From Jannaschia marina (GTDB taxonomy: Bacteria; Pseudomonadota; Alphaproteobacteria; Rhodobacterales; Rhodobacteraceae), in NCBI RefSeq assembly GCF_013404595.1, contig NZ_JABVAX010000004.1:1-64000 (forward strand): a DNA stretch of 64,000 nucleotides, in the 5' to 3' direction. A program made the translations under genes and the position numbers. Position 1 is the stretch's first letter; every line of letters starts with the position of its first letter. The notes below the pieces were generated by a model, which worked only from the letters and a program-made list of their open reading frames with translations, was not told where the DNA came from and did not search any database. This document shows positions 1 to 11,492 of the stretch, in pieces.

Positions 1-122
1 TCGACGGACAACCACCGGACGTGGTCTACCGCGCCGGCACGACGATCATGCAACCCGACCAGGAGGCCCAGAGAGTAGCTTAGAAAACGCCAGATCCTGT
101 CCAAGGATCGGGGAGCACCTCA
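1..122 (+). mobile_element. Right end of an IS3-family insertion sequence (rest lies left of the window)
   Basis: The first 83 bases read as the last residues of an IS3-type transposase. A stop codon and about 40 bases of terminal sequence follow, ending in TCA at 120-122, the usual 3' end of IS3-family elements (TG...CA termini). Immediately beyond this point the sequence becomes the interior of a gene homologous to ogt on the minus strand. The boundary is therefore placed where ogt homology starts. The left end and any target duplication are outside the window. Confidence 0.6.
3..83 (+). CDS. C-terminal tail of IS3-family transposase (OrfB-like), partial
   Basis: This open frame enters from the left edge and stops at a TAG at 81-83. 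The 26 visible residues include the segment DGQPPDVVYR and end QEAQRVA. They resemble the extreme C-terminus of IS3-family DDE transposases, where an 'LGGxxPxxVY' segment follows the catalytic core. The catalytic residues lie outside the window, so activity cannot be judged. The assignment rests on this short tail plus the IS-like terminus that follows. Confidence 0.5.
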   Translation, partial: DGQPPDVVYRAGTTIMQPDQEAQRVA

Positions 123-344
123 GAGTGCCAGGTCGAACGATTGCAGGCGCCCCTCGAAATAGGCGTCGAGCTGAGTGCGAACGGCGTCGAACAGGCCCTC
201 GTCGTGGACCCATTCGGTCCGCGGCCCGAAGGCCTTGTGCCCGCCGGGGAAGCTGAGGAAGTGCAGCGCCATGCCGTCGCCCGCAAGCAGGAGACGACCC
301 ACGGGGCTGTCGTGATAGCCATAGGCGAGCGGAGTATCGGTCAT
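120..344 (-). pseudogene. ogt: ogt fragment: N-terminal domain of methylated-DNA--cysteine methyltransferase, truncated by the IS
   Basis: The reading frame starts at the ATG complement at 342-344 and gives 74 residues. They match the N-terminal RNase-H-like domain of O6-methylguanine-DNA methyltransferases (segments HDSPVGRLLLAGDG, ALHFLSFPGG and LDAYFEGRL). It ends just before the point where the family continues into the DNA-binding and catalytic domain with the PCHR motif. The stop codon TGA (complement 120-122) is supplied by the terminal TCA of the IS. Without the active-site cysteine this fragment cannot repair alkylated guanine. The gene was disrupted by the insertion, and the rest may survive left of the IS. 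Confidence 0.7.
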
Positions 345-457
345 GTCGATTGGTCGCACGTTCCGCAGCGGCGGCAAAGGGCCGATCGGCGCGCGGCGGC
401 CTTTACGTTCCACGCCGGCTCGGCCATGTGCTGCACCGGGATTGCACGAAGCGTGTT

Positions 458-486
458 TTGACGGGCTTCGGTCGAAGACGTATATA
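458..486 (+). promoter_or_regulatory. Sigma-70-type promoter upstream of mrcA
   Basis: TTGACG at 458-463 and TATATA at 481-486 are separated by exactly 17 bp. This near-consensus housekeeping promoter lies 84 bp upstream of the mrcA start in an otherwise GC-rich stretch. There is no other gene between it and mrcA. Confidence 0.6.
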
Positions 487-569
487 TCGAGGCAGTAGAA
501 GGGGTGCAGGCCCCGTCGGGCGCGCACCTTCCGGGCGAGCCCCGAGGACGACATGAGGCAGGTCCGACC

Positions 570-3167
570 ATGACCATCAGGACGACCCTAAAGGCGGCCG
601 CGGCCGCGCTCGGCAAGACCTTCCACGGGACGGGGATGTTCATCCTCTCCACGATCGGGGGGCTGTTCTCGGCGGTGACGCTGGGCGTGATCGCGGCGGC
701 GATCTGTATCGGCGGTGTGCTCTGGATGTATGGCCGCGACCTGCCCAACCATGAGCAGCTGGCCCAGTACACCCCGCCCACGATCAGCCGGATCTACTCG
801 GGCGAGGGGCGGCTGATGGACGAATTCGCGCGCGAGCGCCGGCTCTTCGCCCCGGCCGAGGAAATCCCCGATCTCGTCAAGCAGGCCTTCATCTCGGCCG
901 AAGACAAGAACTTCTACCAGCATGCCGGCTACGATCCGATCGGCATGGTCTCGGCCGCCGTCGATGCGGCGCGGGGCGGGCGTCTGCGCGGGGCCTCGAC
1001 GATCACGCAGCAGGTGATGAAGAACTTCCTTCTGTCCTCCGATCGCAGCGCCGAGCGGAAGGTGAAGGAGATCATCCTCGCCTCCCGCGTGGAGGAGGCG
1101 CTCTCGAAGGAGGATATCCTCGAACTCTATCTCAACGAGATCTTCCTCGGGCAAAATTCCTATGGCGTGGCCGCCGCGGCCCAGACCTATTTCAACAAGA
1201 CCCTGCCGGAGCTCACGCTCGAAGAGGCGGCGTATCTCGCGATCCTGCCGAAAGCGCCGTCGCGCTATCATCCCGTCCACCAGGCGGAGCGCGCGATCGA
1301 GCGCCGCAACTTCGTCCTGCGCGAGATGTGGGAGAACGGCTACATCACCCGCGCCGAGATGCAGGAGTCGCAGCAGAAGCCGCTCCTGACCGTGCAATCG
1401 GGCCACTACCAGCCCTTCCGCGCGGCGCTGCCGGACCGTGATTACTTCACCGACGAGATCCGCCGCCAGCTGACCCGCGACTTCGGCGAGGAGGAGTTCT
1501 TCACGCAAGGCTTCACCGTGCGGGCGACGGTCGACGCCAACATGCAGGACATCGCCGCCCGCGCCCTGCGCCGTGCGCTGGAGCAATACGATCGCGGCGC
1601 GGGCGTCTGGCGCGGCACGGGCGAGACGATCCCGGTGGAGACGCTCGACGACGAGGTCGCCTGGCGCGACGCGCTGCGCGGCGTCAGCGTCTCGCGCGAC
1701 ATCGACCTCGGCAACCGCTGGTTCCCGGCGGTCGTGATGGAGGTCGCGGATCAGTCGCTGACCCTCGGCGTCGAGGACGTGGACGACCGCGTGAGCGTAC
1801 CGCGCGAGGACATCCAGTGGATGCGCGGCGACTTTTTCGACAACTTCGAGCCGGGTGACGTCGTGCACGTCCGCCGGATGACGAACGACGACGACAATTC
1901 GCTCATCCGCTGGTCCCTGCGGCAGGTGCCCGAGGTGCAGGGCGGCTTCATGGCGATGGACGTCAACACCGGCCGCGTCATCGCGATGCAGGGTGGCTTC
2001 AGCTATCAGCATTCGGTCTTCAACCGCGCCACGCAGGCGACGCGCCAGCCGGGGTCGAGCTTCAAGCCTTTCGTCTACGCCGCGGCGCTCGACTCGGGCT
2101 ATCTGCCGAACACCATCGTCGTCGACGCCCCGATCGAGATCCGCGCGGGCGACGGTACGATCTGGCGACCGAAGAATGCCTCCAACCGCTTCTACGGCCC
2201 GTCGCCCCTGCGCACGGGGATCGAACGGTCGCGCAACCTGATGACGATCCGCCTCGCGCAGGACGTGGGCATGGGCACCGTGGCGAGCTACGCCGAGCGT
2301 TTCGGCGTCTACGACAGCATGGACGAGCTTCTCGCCAATTCGCTCGGCTCTCAGGAATCCACGCTCTACAAGATGGTCGCCGCCTACGCGATGTTCGCCA
2401 ACGGCGGCGAGCGGGTGGAGCCGACCCTCGTGGACCGCATCCAGGACCGCTACGGCCGCACCGTCTACAAGCACGACCAGCGCAGCTGCGCCGACTGCGA
2501 GCAGTTCGCCACGCTCTCCGACGGCTACGGCCCCCGGATCGTCTCCAACCGCGAGCGGGTGATGGACCCGATCACCGCCTACCAGCTGACCAGCATGATG
2601 ACCGGCGTCGTCGACCGTGGCACGGCTTCGCGGACGGTCAACCTGCCGGTGCCGATCGCCGGCAAGACGGGCACGACCAACGACGCGAAGGACGTGTGGT
2701 TCGTCGGCTTCTCCTCGACGATCGTGGCGGGCTGCTACATCGGCTACGACCGCCCGCGCAGCCTGGGCCGGGGGGCCTCGGGCGGCGGCATGTGCGGTCC
2801 GGTCTTCAACGAGTTCATGACCGAGGCGATCAAGGAGTACGGCGGCGGGCCCTTCGAGGTGCCGCCGGGCGGTTATTTCGTCAAGATCGACCGCTTCACC
2901 GGCGCGCGCCTGCCCGACAACGCCACCGGCGACCACGTCGTTGCCGAGTACTTCCGTGAGGGCGAGGACGGCTTCGGCGGCATCGGCGGGGGCACGGTCA
3001 TCGACGGCGGCTTCGCTATGGCCGGCGACCTGCCGCTCTTCGGGCGGGGCGAAAGCGACGACGCGCCCGGCTCCACGTCGACCGAGGTGCAGACCTCGAC
3101 GGGCCGCAAGGTGGTCGTGCCGGGCCGGGCGAGCTTCGGCTCGCTTTCCTCGGGCGGACTCTACTAG
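570..3167 (+). CDS. mrcA: Penicillin-binding protein 1A (bifunctional peptidoglycan synthase)
   Basis: This class A PBP polymerises lipid II glycan strands and cross-links the peptides in the periplasm. The 865-residue product has a cytoplasmic tail and one N-terminal membrane segment (about 28-53). The GT51 domain shows the EDKNFYQH motif with catalytic Glu111 and STITQQ at 143-148. An OB-like insert follows (about 330-430). The transpeptidase domain has SSFK with catalytic Ser496, SRN at 554-556 and KTGTT at 699. Longer in-frame starts exist upstream (504), but 570 puts the short cytoplasmic tail directly before the membrane helix and follows GAGGCAGG. It lies upstream of prfB, with a hairpin between them. 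Confidence 0.95.
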   Translation: MTIRTTLKAAAAALGKTFHGTGMFILSTIGGLFSAVTLGVIAAAICIGGVLWMYGRDLPNHEQLAQYTPPTISRIYSGEGRLMDEFARERRLFAPAEEIPDLVKQAFISAEDKNFYQHAGYDPIGMVSAAVDAARGGRLRGASTITQQVMKNFLLSSDRSAERKVKEIILASRVEEALSKEDILELYLNEIFLGQNSYGVAAAAQTYFNKTLPELTLEEAAYLAILPKAPSRYHPVHQAERAIERRNFVLREMWENGYITRAEMQESQQKPLLTVQSGHYQPFRAALPDRDYFTDEIRRQLTRDFGEEEFFTQGFTVRATVDANMQDIAARALRRALEQYDRGAGVWRGTGETIPVETLDDEVAWRDALRGVSVSRDIDLGNRWFPAVVMEVADQSLTLGVEDVDDRVSVPREDIQWMRGDFFDNFEPGDVVHVRRMTNDDDNSLIRWSLRQVPEVQGGFMAMDVNTGRVIAMQGGFSYQHSVFNRATQATRQPGSSFKPFVYAAALDSGYLPNTIVVDAPIEIRAGDGTIWRPKNASNRFYGPSPLRTGIERSRNLMTIRLAQDVGMGTVASYAERFGVYDSMDELLANSLGSQESTLYKMVAAYAMFANGGERVEPTLVDRIQDRYGRTVYKHDQRSCADCEQFATLSDGYGPRIVSNRERVMDPITAYQLTSMMTGVVDRGTASRTVNLPVPIAGKTGTTNDAKDVWFVGFSSTIVAGCYIGYDRPRSLGRGASGGGMCGPVFNEFMTEAIKEYGGGPFEVPPGGYFVKIDRFTGARLPDNATGDHVVAEYFREGEDGFGGIGGGTVIDGGFAMAGDLPLFGRGESDDAPGSTSTEVQTSTGRKVVVPGRASFGSLSSGGLY

Positions 3168-3182
3168 GCCCCTCCCGGGGCC
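3167..3182 (+). terminator. Short GC-rich hairpin after mrcA
   Basis: GGCCCC (3167-3172) and GGGGCC (3177-3182) form a 6-bp stem with a TCCC loop. The stem begins at the last base of the mrcA stop codon and is followed by TCTTCC. It is a plausible weak terminator; the T tract is short. Confidence 0.4.
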
Positions 3183-3293
3183 TCTTCCTGCCGAAAATAC
3201 TCAGGGGTGCGGCGCGGCTGCGGCCGCGCCCGTGGCTTGCCGCCTCCGGGGCCAGGGTTTAGGTGAGGCGCAACGCAGTCCCCGGAGCCCTCG

Positions 3294-4418
3294 ATGCGCG
3301 CAGAAGTCCAGAACAACGTCGAAGCCATCCAGAAGTCGGTCGCGCTCCTGAAGCGGCGCGTCGACTGGGAGACGGCTTCGCATCGCCTCGAGGAATTCAA
3401 CGCGATGATCGAGGACCCGACCCTCTGGGACGACCCGGCCCGCGCGCAGAAGCTGATGCGCGACCGTCAGGCCCTGATGGATGCCGTTGAGGGGATCGAA
3501 ACGCTGGAGCGGGAGACCTCCGACAACGTCGAGATGATCGAACTGGGCGAGATGGAAGAGGATGCCGACGTCGTCTCCGAGGCCGAGGCCGCCATCGCCA
3601 AGCTGGTGGAGACCGCTGCGGAGAAGGAGCTGGAGGCGCTTCTGGATGGGGAGGCGGACGGCAACGACACCTTCCTCGAGATCAATTCGGGCGCCGGCGG
3701 CACCGAAAGCTGCGACTGGGCTTCGATGCTGGCGCGGATGTACGTCCGCTGGGCCGAGAAGCGCGGCTACGAGGTGGAGTTGCAGTCACGCTCGGCGGGC
3801 GAGGAAGCGGGCATCAAGTCGGCCGCCTACAAGATCAGCGGCAAGAATGCCTATGGCTGGCTCAAGTCGGAATCGGGCGTGCACCGTCTGGTGCGCATCT
3901 CGCCCTACGACTCGAGCGCGCGGCGGCACACCTCCTTCAGCTCGGTCTGGGTCTACCCGGTGGTGGACGACAACATCGAAATCGAGGTGAACCCCTCGGA
4001 CATCCGCATCGACACCTATCGCTCCTCCGGCGCGGGCGGGCAGCACGTCAACACCACCGACTCGGCCGTGCGCATCACCCACGAGCCGACGGGCATCGTC
4101 GTGACGTCGTCGGAGAAGTCGCAGCACCAGAACCGCGACATCGCCATGAAGGCGCTGAAGTCGCGGCTCTACCAGATGGAGCTCGACCGCCGGAACGCCG
4201 CGATCAACGAGGCGCACGAGGCCAAGGGCGACGCGGGCTGGGGTAACCAGATCCGCTCCTACGTGCTGCAGCCCTACCAGATGGTGAAGGATCTGCGCAC
4301 GGGCTTCGAGACGTCGGACACCGGCGGCATCCTCGACGGCGACCTCGACGGGATCATGGCGAGCGTGCTGGCCTCCGACGCCTCGGGCAAGAGCCGCGCG
4401 GACATGGGCGAGGACTGA
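3294..4418 (+). CDS. prfB: Peptide chain release factor 2 (RF2)
   Basis: RF2 recognises UGA and UAA stop codons and triggers release of the finished peptide on the ribosome. The 374-residue protein has the PCRF domain, then the RF-1 domain with the catalytic GGQ at 248-250 in the context [12 protein letters not shown]. The codon-recognition tripeptide, SPF in E. coli RF2 (205-207), aligns with SPY at 203-205 here ([14 protein letters not shown]). The frame is continuous with no in-frame TGA near codon 26, so the programmed +1 frameshift that autoregulates E. coli prfB is absent. It is convergent with ccmB, across a palindromic element. Confidence 0.95.
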   Translation: MRAEVQNNVEAIQKSVALLKRRVDWETASHRLEEFNAMIEDPTLWDDPARAQKLMRDRQALMDAVEGIETLERETSDNVEMIELGEMEEDADVVSEAEAAIAKLVETAAEKELEALLDGEADGNDTFLEINSGAGGTESCDWASMLARMYVRWAEKRGYEVELQSRSAGEEAGIKSAAYKISGKNAYGWLKSESGVHRLVRISPYDSSARRHTSFSSVWVYPVVDDNIEIEVNPSDIRIDTYRSSGAGGQHVNTTDSAVRITHEPTGIVVTSSEKSQHQNRDIAMKALKSRLYQMELDRRNAAINEAHEAKGDAGWGNQIRSYVLQPYQMVKDLRTGFETSDTGGILDGDLDGIMASVLASDASGKSRADMGED

Positions 4419-4432
4419 CCGGGGGGAGAGAC

Positions 4433-4502
4433 GGTCATGGTCGGGCCTGACCCGACCATCTCGCTGAGAAGGAGATCCTCGGGGCGCGTCCAAGGATGAC
4501 AG
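4433..4502. repeat. REP-like palindromic intergenic element, copy 1
   Basis: ATGGTCGGG (4437-4445) and CCCGACCAT (4451-4459) form a perfect 9-bp stem with a 5-base loop. A second imperfect stem follows (GATCCTCGG ... CCAAGGATG, about 4473-4499). A close relative with the same layout lies at 14185-14207. It sits between the convergent genes prfB and ccmB, where it may also act as a bidirectional terminator. Confidence 0.55.
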
Positions 4503-4514
4503 GACCACAGGTTC

Positions 4515-5171
4515 CTAGCGAAGATTGATCCTCAGTGCCGCCGCGCTCGCGAACGGGAGCAGCGCGAAGCATCCGAGCGTGATCGCGGCCAACACGGCGA
4601 GCGGCGTCCCCACCGGGAGCCCCTCGGCTCCGCGTCGCACGACCTCCGCGCCGAAGACGAGCGTCGGAATGTAGAGCGGCAGCACCAGCAGCGACAAGAG
4701 GAGCGAGCCGCGCTTCAGCCCGACCGTCAACGCCGCGCCGAAGGTGCCGAGCCAGGAGAGCGCGGGCGTCCCGATCAGGAGCGACAGGACGAGCCAGGGC
4801 AGCGCGGTCGTCGGCAGGAAGAACAGCAGCGACAGCGCGGGCGCGACCACCGTGAGCGGCAGGCCCGTCGTCAGCCAATGCGCGAGCGCCTTCACCGTCG
4901 CCACGCCCTCGAGCGGAATAGGGGCCGTGGCGAGCAGGTCGAGCGATCCGTCCTCGAGGTCGAGCGCGAAGATGCGGTCGAGCGAGAGGAGGCAGGCGAG
5001 CAGCGCGCCGAGCCAGAGGATGCCGGGGCCGATGGGGGCGAGGCGGTCGGTCTCCGGCCCCACGCCCAAGGGCACGAGCGTGGCGAGGATCAGGAAGAAG
5101 GCGAGGCCGAGACCGAAGCCGCCGCCCGCCCGCGTGGCAAGCCTGAGGTCGCGCAGAAGAAGGGCGATCAT
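4515..5171 (-). CDS. ccmB: Haem exporter membrane subunit CcmB (cytochrome c maturation)
   Basis: CcmB is the membrane component of the CcmABCD complex that releases haem-loaded CcmE for periplasmic cytochrome c maturation. The 218-residue protein is almost entirely hydrophobic with about six membrane segments. It has the typical start MIALLLRDLRLATR and a charged cytoplasmic segment around LDRIFALDLEDGSLDLL. An SD sequence (GGAGG) precedes the ATG. It lies 148 bp downstream of ccmA. ccmC and ccmD, often the next genes in this family, are absent; convergent prfB follows instead, so the rest of the system must lie elsewhere. Confidence 0.92.
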   Translation of the reverse strand: MIALLLRDLRLATRAGGGFGLGLAFFLILATLVPLGVGPETDRLAPIGPGILWLGALLACLLSLDRIFALDLEDGSLDLLATAPIPLEGVATVKALAHWLTTGLPLTVVAPALSLLFFLPTTALPWLVLSLLIGTPALSWLGTFGAALTVGLKRGSLLLSLLVLPLYIPTLVFGAEVVRRGAEGLPVGTPLAVLAAITLGCFALLPFASAAALRINLR

Positions 5172-5319
5172 CGGGTGCCTCCGCCGGCGGCGCGCGCGGC
5201 CAGCGGCGTGCCCGCGTGATCCGTTGCGCCCGCAGACGCGCGCTCCGCTCTTTGCCGCCCCGCGCGTCGGGCGTGTGCCGCCGCGTCTCGGGCCTCCGGG
5301 GCCACCGCCCGCCGGTCCC

Positions 5320-5943
5320 TCATTCGACGGCCTCCGCGAAGGGGTCCGATGTCGCGGCGGGTTCCTGCCGCGCGGCTGCGAAACGCGAGACGTCGAGCGC
5401 GCGGGTCTCGGGCAGGCCGAGGTCGATATGGGTGGCGAGCACGGCCATTCCGCCCGCCGCGAGATGCCCGGCGACGACCTGCCCGAAGCGCGCGACGGTC
5501 TCCGTGTCGAGCGAGACCGTCGGTTCGTCGAGTAGCCAGACGGGCCGCCCGGTGAGCGGGAGGCGCGCCAGCGAGGTGCGCCGTTTCTGCCCGGCCGAGA
5601 GATCTGCGGCGCGGCGGTGGAGGAGCGGGCCGAGGTCGAAGGCGCCGACCGCCGGGCCGATGTCTGCCGTGCCGAAGATGCGCGCCCAGAAGGCCAGGTT
5701 CTCGGCCACGGTAAGCTGCCCCTTCAGCCCGTCGGCGTGCGCCACGTAGGCGCAGGTCTCGGGGTCGACCGCGCCCTCGACCGGGGGCGTGAGCCCAGCG
5801 AGCGTGCGCAGGAGCGTCGTCTTGCCGGAGCCGTTCGGGCCGCGCAGAACCAGGGCTTCGCCGGGCGCGAGCGCGAAGGAGACACCGCGCAGGACGGTGA
5901 CTTGGCCGCGGCGGCAGGCGAGATCAGTGACGGCGTAGGTCAT
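5320..5943 (-). CDS. ccmA: Haem exporter ATP-binding subunit CcmA
   Basis: CcmA is the ABC-type ATPase of the Ccm haem-handling complex at the inner face of the cytoplasmic membrane. In 207 residues it shows Walker [10 protein letters not shown] (35-43), a signature loop LSAGQKRR (115-122) and Walker B VWLLDE (135-140), with His in the switch region (ATHIDLGL). The start at complement 5941-5943 gives the normal family length; the frame stays open further upstream but without homology. It is the first gene of a ccmA-ccmB unit on the minus strand. Confidence 0.93.
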   Translation of the reverse strand: MTYAVTDLACRRGQVTVLRGVSFALAPGEALVLRGPNGSGKTTLLRTLAGLTPPVEGAVDPETCAYVAHADGLKGQLTVAENLAFWARIFGTADIGPAVGAFDLGPLLHRRAADLSAGQKRRTSLARLPLTGRPVWLLDEPTVSLDTETVARFGQVVAGHLAAGGMAVLATHIDLGLPETRALDVSRFAAARQEPAATSDPFAEAVE

Positions 5944-6007
5944 GGAGCCGGGTTTAGACGCCCCGAAAGGGAAAGGGGAGACCGGATCGGCCGGGGCCCT
6001 CCGCCGC

Positions 6008-7039
6008 TCACTCGGGCCAGTAGCCGTCCCGTCGAAGCGCGTCGAAGACGGCATCGTAGAGCGCGGCGTCGTCCATGATCCAGGTCGGCTGCGCCAGCGC
6101 TTCGTCCCGTGACGCGGACAGGCCTGCGATCGCCTCCCGGCGCGCCTCGGTCTCTTCGGGGTAGGGCGCGCCGATGATCGCCATCGCGGCGGCGAGGTCA
6201 TCGGCCTGCGCATGAAGGCCGAGGGCGCGCAAGGCCGCTTCGAAGAGGCGCGCGTCATCGCCCGTGCTGTTGAAGAAGTACTGATGGGAAGAGCCGTTGC
6301 CCGCTTCGAGGATGAACCGCCCGGCCAGAACCGCGTGCCGGACCATCGCAGGCTGGGCGAGAAGGGCGCGTCTTGGATCGTCGGTCGCGTGGAGGCAGGT
6401 TTCTACCAGTGCCGTCACATGGAGGAAGCGGTCCATGTCCGGCGTGGCGGCGCGCAGGCTCTCGATCTCGGCGCGGAACTGCGGGTCTTTTCGAACGAGC
6501 GCCTCCGTCCGCGCCTCGATCGCGGGCAGGGCGCGCATGAAGCGCTCCGAGGCGGCGCGCAGCGGGCGATCGACCGCTGGATAGACCGTTCCGCGGCCGT
6601 CGCTCCATTGAGCGTAGCGTTCGGCGGGCGACACGTTCCACACCGGAAAGGCGGCCCGCGCGGCGCGGAACGCGTGGGCGGCCTCGGTCAGGGTCTGACG
6701 CTCCAGCACCTCGAGGTAGGTGTCGAAGAGGGGGGCGGCATCCGACATGGTGACGCGGAAGAGGGGCAACGTTCCGATCGTCTGCCACCGCAGCAGCGCC
6801 AGCAGGGAGGCGTCGCGACGCGCCGGCGTCATCTCGCGCAGCTGTGGCAGGATGCGCTCGTCCAGCGGTGTCTCAAAATCTGCGTCTCCGTTCCCGTCGA
6901 AGGCGTATTCGATCCGGATCGCCATGGTCTGAAGGGCCCCGGACATCGGCAGGCGCAGCGTGCCGGGCGCGATGCAATCGGCGGCGTGCGCGGGCAGGGG
7001 GGCGAGGAGCGCGGTGGCGACGATCAGCGGCTTGAACAT
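6008..7039 (-). CDS. Secreted DUF4375 (DMP19-like) protein
   Basis: The 343-residue product begins with a clear Sec signal peptide ([19 protein letters not shown], cleavage near residue 19-21). The mature part is soluble and helical. A C-terminal segment of about 120 residues ([10 protein letters not shown] ... [17 protein letters not shown]) resembles the DUF4375/DMP19 family, whose role is unclear in bacteria. The upstream ATG at 7058-7060 would add seven residues before the signal peptide. It is divergent from acnA, so the 170 bp between them should hold both promoters. I cannot name its substrate or partner. Confidence 0.65.
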   Translation of the reverse strand: MFKPLIVATALLAPLPAHAADCIAPGTLRLPMSGALQTMAIRIEYAFDGNGDADFETPLDERILPQLREMTPARRDASLLALLRWQTIGTLPLFRVTMSDAAPLFDTYLEVLERQTLTEAAHAFRAARAAFPVWNVSPAERYAQWSDGRGTVYPAVDRPLRAASERFMRALPAIEARTEALVRKDPQFRAEIESLRAATPDMDRFLHVTALVETCLHATDDPRRALLAQPAMVRHAVLAGRFILEAGNGSSHQYFFNSTGDDARLFEAALRALGLHAQADDLAAAMAIIGAPYPEETEARREAIAGLSASRDEALAQPTWIMDDAALYDAVFDALRRDGYWPE

Positions 7040-7209
7040 GACCGTCAAGCTATTGGGCATGGTGCGCGGCTGTCCATCCCGGTCCGGACCGGAGTGACAC
7101 GTCCTGCGACAACGTCCCGTACACGGTATGCGACGGTATACCCTTGATCCCGTCGGGCGCATGGGGCATGACGCGGGCAATTCCCAGCCACATGCCCGGA
7201 GGCCCTCCC

Positions 7210-10002
<2,793 letters not shown>

Positions 10003-10033
10003 TCGGCGCGGACTTTGGACCAGACCCTTTGTC

Positions 10034-10055
10034 GCGGGGCCCTTCGGGGCCCCGC
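10034..10055 (+). terminator. TTCG-tetraloop hairpin after acnA
   Basis: GCGGGGCCC (10034-10042) and GGGCCCCGC (10047-10055) form a perfect 9-bp stem closed by TTCG, 32 bp after the acnA stop. There is no T tract on the plus strand, so it may act as an RNA-stabilising 3' end as much as a terminator. Confidence 0.55.
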
Positions 10056-10150
10056 ATCGCGTTCGGGGAACGTCGGACCGCTGCAACCGGCGATTTGACG
10101 CAAGGCATCCGCATCTCCCGGCCGCCGCGCGCCGGGACCGGATTGCGCGG

Positions 10151-10204
10151 CCAGAGTTTTCCGTGAAAACTCTGGTGAAAGACTTTTCGGCGAAAAGTCT
10201 TTCA
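10151..10204. repeat. Two tandem perfect hairpins upstream of the ICMT-like gene
   Basis: CCAGAGTTTT/AAAACTCTGG (10151-10175, loop CCGTG) is followed directly by TGAAAGACTTTT/AAAAGTCTTTCA (10176-10204, loop CGGCG). Both stems are perfect (10 and 12 bp) and end 20 bp before the next start codon. They could terminate readthrough or shape the leader of the downstream gene. Confidence 0.6.
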
Positions 10205-10224
10205 CCCCAGCGGAGGCGTAGACG

Positions 10225-10674
10225 ATGCTCAAGGGCTTTCCGGACCTCCCGCCGATTTGGCTCCTGGCGACAATGGCCGTCTCCTGGGCGATCGGGCGCG
10301 CCGTTCCGCATCTGGATCCCGGCGCGCCGGGGCGCTGGATCGGTGCCGCGCTCGTGGCGGCCGGGCTGGGGCTCATCCTCTGGTCCGCGCTCTTCTTCCT
10401 GCGCCACCGCACCCCGATCGAGCCGCATCATACGCCGACCGCGCTCATCACCGGGGGCCCCTACCGGCTGACGCGCAACCCGATCTACCTCGCGCTCGTC
10501 CTGATCGCCGCCGGATTCGCCCTGCGGCAGGGCAGCGCCCTGGCGCTCCTGCCGGTTCCGGCGCTCTTCCTCGTCCTCGACCGGCGTTTCGCGGCCGTCG
10601 AGGAGGCCGGGCTGCGGGCGGCCTTCGGTGCGGCGGGGGAGGCTTATATCGCGCGGAGCCGGCGCTGGCTGTGA
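10225..10674 (+). CDS. Membrane methyltransferase of the isoprenylcysteine O-methyltransferase-like (ICMT/PEMT) family
   Basis: The 149-residue protein has about four hydrophobic segments and the family's C-terminal signature: GPYRLTRNPIYLALVL (SAM-binding 'RNPxYL') and the final EEAGLRAAFGAAGEAYIARSRRWL with the conserved E...F...Y..R pattern. Members methylate lipids or small molecules at the inner membrane using S-adenosylmethionine. The bacterial substrate is generally unknown. A good SD (GGAGG) precedes the ATG. It may be co-transcribed with the DUF1223 gene 82 bp downstream. Confidence 0.8.
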   Translation: MLKGFPDLPPIWLLATMAVSWAIGRAVPHLDPGAPGRWIGAALVAAGLGLILWSALFFLRHRTPIEPHHTPTALITGGPYRLTRNPIYLALVLIAAGFALRQGSALALLPVPALFLVLDRRFAAVEEAGLRAAFGAAGEAYIARSRRWL

Positions 10675-10756
10675 CCGAATGCTTCACCCAAGGGTGATTG
10701 GAATGCACCGGAGACCGGCGTTAGGTAGGTGCGACCCAATCCCGGAGCGGCCGACC

Positions 10757-11443
10757 ATGCCCAAGACGCCCGTCAAGATCCCCTGTCTCGCCCTCTGCGC
10801 GCTTGCCGTCGCCGGCCCGGCCGCCGCGGACCCCGTGGTCGTCGAGCTCTATACGTCGCAGGGCTGCTCGTCCTGCCCGCCGGCCGATGCCATGCTGGGC
10901 GAGCTGGCCGCGCGGGACGACGTGATCGCCCTGTCGCTGCATGTGGACTACTGGGACTGGATCGGCTGGAAGGACACGTTCGCCGACCCGGCCCACAGCG
11001 AACGGCAGCTGCGCTACGCCGAGGCCGCGGGGTCGAACGTGCGCTACACGCCGCAGTTCGTCATCGGTGGAACGGACCGGGTGGCCGGCCCCTCGGCGAT
11101 GGACCTCCTCGAAATGATCCAGGCCCACGAGGGCGCGACCGGCGACGTGCTCTCGGTCTCCGGCGAGGTCGTCACGGTGGGCGAGACCAGGACCGAGGGA
11201 CAGTTGATCGTCGTCGACTACATGCCCGAGGCGACCGTCACCGTCCTCCATGGCGAGAACGCCGGCCGCTCGATCACCTACCACAACGTCGTCCAAGGCT
11301 GGACGATGCTCCAGACGCTCGACGGCGCGGCGACGGAGGTAACGGTGGCCGGGCCCGAGGAGGGCTACCGCCGCGTCGTCCTCGCCCAGAGCGTCGTCGG
11401 CGGCAAGCCCGGGCCGATGCTCGGTGCCGTCCGCCTCGACTGA
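10757..11443 (+). CDS. Secreted DUF1223 thioredoxin-fold protein
   Basis: The 228-residue product has a signal peptide (about 1-24, ending GPAAAD). A thioredoxin-like fold with a CxxC-type motif follows (GCSSCPPAD, Cys37 and Cys40), then the DUF1223 signature HVDYWDWIGWKDTFADP and a segment YTPQFVIGG. The family is periplasmic and presumed redox-linked, but no reaction is established. The start was chosen at the ATG directly before the signal peptide; GGAGCGG lies 6-12 bases upstream. Confidence 0.85.
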   Translation: MPKTPVKIPCLALCALAVAGPAAADPVVVELYTSQGCSSCPPADAMLGELAARDDVIALSLHVDYWDWIGWKDTFADPAHSERQLRYAEAAGSNVRYTPQFVIGGTDRVAGPSAMDLLEMIQAHEGATGDVLSVSGEVVTVGETRTEGQLIVVDYMPEATVTVLHGENAGRSITYHNVVQGWTMLQTLDGAATEVTVAGPEEGYRRVVLAQSVVGGKPGPMLGAVRLD

Positions 11444-11492
11444 CGCGCGACCGGCTGGACGCGCGCCGGCGATCGCGCCACGGTGCGCCCGG

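Noticed and set aside
588..2936. 782-residue minus-strand frame opposite mrcA
   Set aside because: It is a shadow frame; composition is dominated by Arg/Ala/Val/His and there are no motifs.
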